A stretch of 34,522 bases of DNA from Phlegmacium glaucopus. Taxonomy: Eukaryota; Basidiomycota; Agaricomycetes; Agaricales; Cortinariaceae. The notes beneath the pieces are model-generated. The model was not told the origin of the DNA. It made no database searches and saw only the letters and a list, made by a program, of their open reading frames with translations. Position 1 is the first letter of the stretch. Each line of letters begins with the position of its first letter. The translations under genes and the position numbers were made by a program. Positions 29,176-34,522 of the stretch are shown piece by piece. The stretch lies in the NCBI GenBank assembly GCA_015039465.1, contig MU130073.1:58089-92610 (forward strand), written 5' to 3'.

Positions 29176-31147
29176 TAGTGATGCCAAAGTTCGGTTCCGA
29201 ACCGGCGCAAGAACCGAGAACCGAAAGAACCGAACCGTCGGTTCAGGTTCAGTTCAGTTCGGTCCAAGGATCTTGGACTATCGGTCCGGTTCTCGGTTCT
29301 CGTATTTCTGAGATTTTGAGAACCGGGTTCGAACCGGTTCGAACCGAACTTTATGTAGTTTTTTTTTCTTAAATTTTCCTCATAGAATCGAATTTATGAA
29401 TCTATAAAGTATTGTTAGGCGCCCGACCCGATTTCGGAGTTTGAAAAATCCACCTCAAACAACTCCCATCAACGCTGACAACACCAACAATACACCACGA
29501 CGACACCAACAATGCCAACAACTCCCCACTGGGGGAGTTATCTTTGGTAAATTTCTTGATTCAATTAATGTACTATGACAGCACACAGGGATGACATACA
29601 TGGGCACGGACGACAATGCTGAGCACAACAATGACGAGCACCGGTACTACCTTCGCCGGTATTCTTTTAGAAATTTAAATTTAAATCTAATATAATCTAC
29701 TACAGACAAATGACGAACAACGAACCCCAAAAATGGACGAACGAACATAAACAAATGACGACGAACGAATGAACCAAGGACAATCAATGAATGGACGAAT
29801 GCCGAGCAGAACAACGACGAGCACCGGTAATACCTTTGCTGGTATTTCCTTTAAAATTAAAATTAAAATCTAATATAAACTACTACAGACGAACAATGAA
29901 CAATGGATGCCAACAATGGATGAACGAAGATAAACAAACGACGACGAACAAATGAATCAGGGACAACAAATGGACAAATGAAAGAGAACAGGGGATAGCA
30001 TACACGAGGAGGGTGATACATGGACGGCAACACAGGCATGGCAACAACGACGAGCACGGTACTACCTTTGCCGGTATTTCCTTTAAAATTAAATTAAAAT
30101 CTAATATAAACTACTACAGACAAACGATGAACAACGGATGCCAACAATGGATGAACGAAGATAAACAAACGACGACGAACAAATGAAACAGGGACAACAA
30201 ATGGACGAATGAAAGAGAACAGGGGATAGCATACACGAGGAGGGCAATACATGGACGGCAACACAGGCACGGCAACAACGGCCATATCAGGCCACTACGT
30301 TGCTGTTGCCAACACTACCAACAACAGCGGCCACCACTACCAACAACAACAGCCACCACTACCAATGACAACCATGATGAGGACCTCCACCCCCTGTTCA
30401 ACAACCCCTGTTCAACACCCCTGCCCCCATTTTAGGCGCACACCGGTCGCTCTAGCAACCACCCCTCAACAGGGAGGGTTTTTTTGATTTTTTTATCAAC
30501 TATATACAGCTACAATCGACATACAACACGTATGATGCCCAGGAACATCCTCCATACACCCTGTTCGACAGCCCTGTCCCCATTTTAGGCGCGCACCGGT
30601 CGTTCTAGTAACCACCCCTCAACAGAGGGTTTTTATTTTTATTTTTTATTAACCATAGACAGCTACAATTGACGCACAACACGTTGTTGCTTCTTCCTCA
30701 CGTCTTCCTCCCTAGATGCAGCTGACCCGCTAGCTCGGTATCTCGGTCGAGCAACTGGAGACAGCAACCCCTTTGGGGTATTTAATTTTAATTTTAATTT
30801 CTAACATACTAAAGCTATGACAGATGAACAATGAACGACGACAACCACCATTTGGACCCAGCCACCACCCGTTTAGACAACCAACCACCACCAACCATCT
30901 GTTTGGACCCACCTTTTATTTCATTTGATAGTAATAATTGTTATAATGTAATAATAAATTATATGGGCTTTTTTTTTCATCGGTTCGATGGTTCAAACCG
31001 GTTCTAGAACCGAACAGAACCAACAGAACCGGTTCTTTCGGTTCTGGTTCTGGTTCCGGTTCAGTTCAGCCAGGAATCTTTCGGTTCGGTTCTCGGTTCT
31101 CCAAAAATGGTTGAAGAACTGAACTGAACCGAACTTTGGCATCACTA
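29176..31147. mobile_element. hAT-type non-autonomous element (TAGTGATGCC family, 1972 bp)
   Basis: Flanked by AGGTAGAT (29168-29175 and 31148-31155). Ends are TAGTGATGCCAAAGTTCGGTTC and GAACCGAACTTTGGCATCACTA, an exact inverted pair. About 170 bp at each end are packed with GGTTCGG/GAACCGA words. The interior holds about seven short GC hairpins, each followed by an AT-rich tract and then ACGAC-rich DNA. There is no transposase. Minus-strand frames such as 29863-30057 and 30094-30285 are repeat copies of each other and not genes. Confidence 0.9.
29650..30296. repeat. Tandem array of hairpin/AT-tract/ACGAC units inside the hAT-type element
   Basis: TACTACAGAC recurs near 29698, at 29881 and at 30112, with periods of 183 and 231 bp. 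The last two units are near-identical. Each unit holds a GGTAxTACC...GGTATT inverted pair, TTTAAAATTAAAATC, the TACTACAGAC box, and GACGACGAACAAATGAA-type DNA. Confidence 0.85.
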
Positions 31148-31155
31148 AGGTAGAT

Positions 31156-32084
31156 AGCTGAGGGGAAGACTTGTGGGTCCATAGCCACAACAACAATGAC
31201 GGGGCCTTTACATAATGGGAGATGTAGCTGATGTGTCCATAAACAGGCCGTTCTTGAAATGATGGGCCAAAGATATGATCAAACACAAGCTGATGACCAA
31301 TGTAAATAGTGGATTGATTGATTGCTTTGTTGAATAGCTAGCCAAGGAACAAAAGGATGGTAGATGTTTAGGAGCATGTTGATAGTGTAAATGATAGACA
31401 GCATAGTGTGAGACATTGAGAATATGATGAACAATGAGGATGATAACGTTGAACAAATGATTTGTTGACCAGGAACACAATTCAGGGCTGCTTCCAAAAT
31501 AGGTAAGTGAATTCAAAGTCTGCTTTCTTTTTATGATGGCAACTTTTAAGCTTTCTTCTCACACTACCAATCAGTATTGGTGTGCAATACTGGTCTTTGA
31601 CTGGTTAAGACCAGGACCAGTCCAGGACTGCAAAAACCTGATGTGGACCAGTCCCAATTGGTCCAGTCCAGTCTTTCAACCTTTTAGAAGCTTAGTGGAC
31701 CGGTTGCAGTCCCAGTCCTGGCCAAAAATGCAAAAAACCTGGACTGGAGCAGACTTCATAATACTACCCCAGCTGCCTTGCCAAGCTCCCTCATCATTTC
31801 CAACACAAATTCCATCAATTTCTTGCATATTCCTCTCTCCTCAGAGTCCCATGTTGATTTACCCAGGATTTACCAGCCCCATAAAATTTGGCAAAATATC
31901 TCTACTTATAGGTGTCAAAGCTTAGTGATCATACTGGGGTCTCAATATATCATGGCTAGTGTAAATGTGCATACATAGTATCCCTGACAGTCTACCAGTC
32001 CTCTACAATTGTCCTACAGTCTACCAATCTACTACCAATCTGCTACCAATTCTACCAATCTACTACTGACATCTAGCAAAAGGT
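31156..32084. other. Region without a recognised gene; hAT-like fragment at about 31572-31757
   Basis: The minus strand between 31156 and 31520 has overlapping short frames (for example FQERPVYGHISYISHYVKAP) that look partly coding but match nothing I recognise, and they are cut by the 29176 element. At 31572-31757 lies DNA dense in ACTGGTC/GACCAGT words, resembling the TAGTGTT family but without clear ends. Confidence 0.4.
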
Positions 32085-32092
32085 ACCAGATC

Positions 32093-32567
32093 TAGTGTTC
32101 CAAGGTCTGGTTGCAAGACTGGAAAAAGACCGCAACTGGACCAGCGGTCCTGGTCTTTGGATATTGAAAATAAAAGACCAGAAAAAGACCAGTCTCAATG
32201 GACCAGTCTGAACTGGTTGCAACTGGTTTTAAGCAGCAGAACAATAGCTCTAATTTTCCCTTTCCAGCAAGCCCAGGATCATAAAATTAGGATAGAAACT
32301 GGCTGATAAATAAATAAAACCGTAAAATAGTCTAAAATATTTGCTAAAATTGGACATTTTACTAATATTATTGTAGAAAGTCCAAATATTAATGAAATTT
32401 AACATTCTTGGGCTTGTTCAGAAGCTAATATTCAACTAAACAACTGGCATTTATATGAAAAATATATTTGTACAAAGACCAGTCCTAGGACCAAAGTGGA
32501 CCAGTCCTGGTCCCGGTCCATGACCCTGAGGTCAAAAGACCATACTGGACCAGACCTCAAAACACTA
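32093..32567. mobile_element. hAT-type non-autonomous element (TAGTGTTC family, 475 bp)
   Basis: Flanked by ACCAGATC (32085-32092 and 32568-32575). Ends are TAGTGTTCCAAGGTCTGGTTGC and GACCAGACCTCAAAACACTA. GACCAGT and ACTGGTT words fill both ends. The AT-rich core is similar to the inverted core of 25952-26752. Non-coding. Confidence 0.87.
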
Positions 32568-32575
32568 ACCAGATC

Positions 32576-34355
32576 TACCAGTTCTTCAGCAATTCACAGG
32601 ATTTGCTGATGTCAGCAGTGTATAGCATTACTTACACAATGCTGGCATAACTTTCCTCTTCAAATACAAATAAAAATTCCATTTTATATCCTGAATATAC
32701 CATTTCTGGTATTTTAAAAATTATCTATTGCCACTGCTGGTTTTGATGATACACTGTCAGTACACTAGGTGCTGTCCTAACTGAGTGTGTGATGTGGCTT
32801 GGGGCTTCAGTGGCCTAAACACTGAGTCAAGTGTATGCAGGGTAGGGTGACAAGATACGAGACGAGCAAAACAAGGAGTGACAAGACTTGATTCTAAACT
32901 CTGGGGAGAGAGGCAAATACTTTCTTATTGTCCTTTGTAACTAAATTACAGGAGGTTTTTATAGTAGGTAAAGGAGATCACATGGCTAAGTTGCACATGG
33001 GTATCTATAAAAAATAAATAAATAATGAAACAGGAGTCCAGGAGGGACTAGGTGAAATGGGGAGACAAAACATCAGGGATAGTGGAAGATAAATGAAAGA
33101 GGACTGGTCATCACTCCAAGGACTGGCAGGAGACATGTGGTATAGAAGGGTGATCAAGGAGTGATGGTAAATGTATCAAAAATAAAGGAAACGAAGTGTT
33201 TGAAGGAAGAGAAGAGAATTAAAAGAATATAAATGATCAGCAACCTAAAATACCCAATGGTGTTACGAGACTTCTTGATCTGGTGATTGTCGCTGGATAG
33301 GAGTGACTGGTAGGGTAGTGATGATGCTTGAACATAGAACAATTTGGTGTAGGGTAAGAGGATGTTGGCCTGGGCAGTGGATGTGCCTATGGCTCCTAGA
33401 TGAGTGAGCATTACCAAATATGGAAAAAGTGTGACTAGACACATGACCGATGGCAAAAGGGAGCAAAATGGAGGCAGAACACATAACATTGGCCAGGTAC
33501 TGCCAGAAAAGGGGGCGATAATACAAGCAAAAGATCACAAAGGCATTTAGGAAGCTTCTGGGACAGTGGGGGCAACAACCAAATAGCCAGATACTTATCT
33601 ATGTGATAAAATGGCAAATAGTCGATGATAGGGGCAACATAGAGCAACATCACTGCTAAAAATGTGAAAAACAAAGGCAGGGAACCAGCATGTTCATCAT
33701 CGAGGGTCACACATATGGCCAGCCAAACTCTCAGCAACTTATTCAGCCTTTATTTCCATTATGCTGATGCAAATTGTTCCATTAACCAATAAATACCAGC
33801 CCTGCCAGCATCTACAAGTGTACAGAGCCCACAACAAGTAGCAAGACTGGGGCATCAGAACTAGCACTTGGAGGCACAGCAGGCCTTATGAACCATTCTG
33901 TTAATCAATACAGCACAACACAGTGTGCAGTTCCATATATAGTAGGAGGTATTTCTGCATTCAAGGGATTGTGGGAATCCATACCATACAGCACAGTGTG
34001 TCTGTTATAGGAACTGTACCATACAACACACTGTAGTGTCCCTACTTGGTATGGTGTACTGGATAATATGTTAGAGTATAATAACTTACATATGGTAAAG
34101 GTCATAGGTCATAATGAACTCATTAGGACAACAAATTTTCAGAGAGGAGGAAATATTTTGTTGTGAGGTATATCACTTAATTGTCATCTTAGTGTACACA
34201 TTTAGAATCCCTTATCTTTATTTATACACACTCATCCTCCAGGTATCACATATTTATCTGGTTTGGACTTCTACCTGTTAGTAAGTACCTTAATATTTGA
34301 ATTGGACTGATTACTATATCACATTCACATTCTTCCCCTAGACTTAAATTGTTTC
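32576..34355. other. Intergenic region without a recognised gene
   Basis: On the minus strand a TATA-like CTACTATAAAAACC (near 32960) precedes T/C-rich DNA, possibly an LTR remnant. Several minus-strand frames at 33154-33737 are hydrophobic and overlapping, with no family resemblance. Near 33905-34060 a TACCATACARCACA motif is repeated with GTGT-rich flanks. Confidence 0.35.
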
Positions 34356-34522
34356 CTAAGAAAGCAGTTTCTTCCTTATGTCCTTGACTTGAACCTGTAG
34401 TTGCTCCACCTCAGTCCACCTACTCTGATTCCAGTATGTGGTTGCTAGATGTTCCATGCTTGTGAGAGTGTCTGGGTGTTCTGGACCAAGCAGCTTCTTT
34501 CTCATGTCCATGACTTGAACCT
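34356..34522 (-). CDS. TPR repeat protein of the NLR type, C-terminal end (partial)
   Basis: The minus strand enters from beyond the right edge and encodes one full and one partial 42-residue repeat (VQVMDMRKKLLGPEHPDTL, then TYWNQSRWTEVEQLQVQV), ending KDIRKKLLS and TAG (34356-34358 on the plus strand). The repeat and the ending right after KKLL match the gene at 5863-7651, so both are members of one family on opposite strands. No lesion is visible in the part seen; the rest is outside the window. Confidence 0.8.
   Translation of the reverse strand, partial: VQVMDMRKKLLGPEHPDTLTSMEHLATTYWNQSRWTEVEQLQVQVKDIRKKLLS

Noticed and set aside
29863..30285. Two similar minus-strand frames of 63-64 codons
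   Set aside because: They are copies of the 231-bp tandem unit inside a non-autonomous element, not a gene family.
31156..31520. Minus-strand host gene disrupted by the 29176-31147 element
   Set aside because: Some stretches look coding, but frames shift repeatedly and no family could be recognised.

Overview
The window looks like a repeat-rich accessory region from a filamentous basidiomycete, probably an agaricomycete. The evidence is two KDZ (Kyakuja-Dileera-Zisupton) transposase genes with 46-58 nt introns, fragments of a fungal NLR-type gene with kinesin-light-chain-like TPR repeats, a Ty3/gypsy retrotransposon, and several short hAT-type elements with 8-bp target duplications. No ordinary single-copy housekeeping gene was recognised.

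Layout. Positions 1 to about 818 do not read as coding on either strand. Read backwards without complementing, they give 256 open codons of KDZ transposase with a proper intron, and they join in frame to the forward-reading KDZ C-terminus at 819-1631. This block is a mirror image of real coding DNA and is most likely a data-handling error. Just downstream (1698-4616) is an intact 972-codon gene of unknown function with about a dozen A-N-A-W-P repeats. Five copies of a GAGTCACCGGCATGC repeat (5037-5760) and TACAATGTA boxes follow, and these may mark the end of the KDZ element. At 5863-7651 is a 5'-truncated, broken TPR gene; a related copy runs off the right edge on the minus strand (34356-34522).

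From 11042 to 24702 lies a second KDZ gene, decayed, split by an 11.7-kb Ty3/gypsy element (12165-23859, TSD TACAG). The element has gag, pol, an ORF3 with a second CCHC knuckle, and a BTB-like ORF4. Its primer-binding site is the exact complement of the predicted 5' end of its own RNA, as in Tf1-type self-priming. Its 3' LTR was hit twice by a hAT-like non-autonomous element, and a 100-N gap lies beside the first copy. These elements carry tRNA-like pol III boxes, GC hairpins and an ACGAC-rich satellite.

From 24703 onward the DNA is mostly non-coding. It holds complete hAT-type elements with TSDs at 25952-26752 (with a solo LTR inside), 29176-31147 and 32093-32567, a second solo LTR at 27031-27359, and several element fragments. 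The nesting order reads: KDZ gene, then the Ty3 element, then two hAT-like elements in its LTR.
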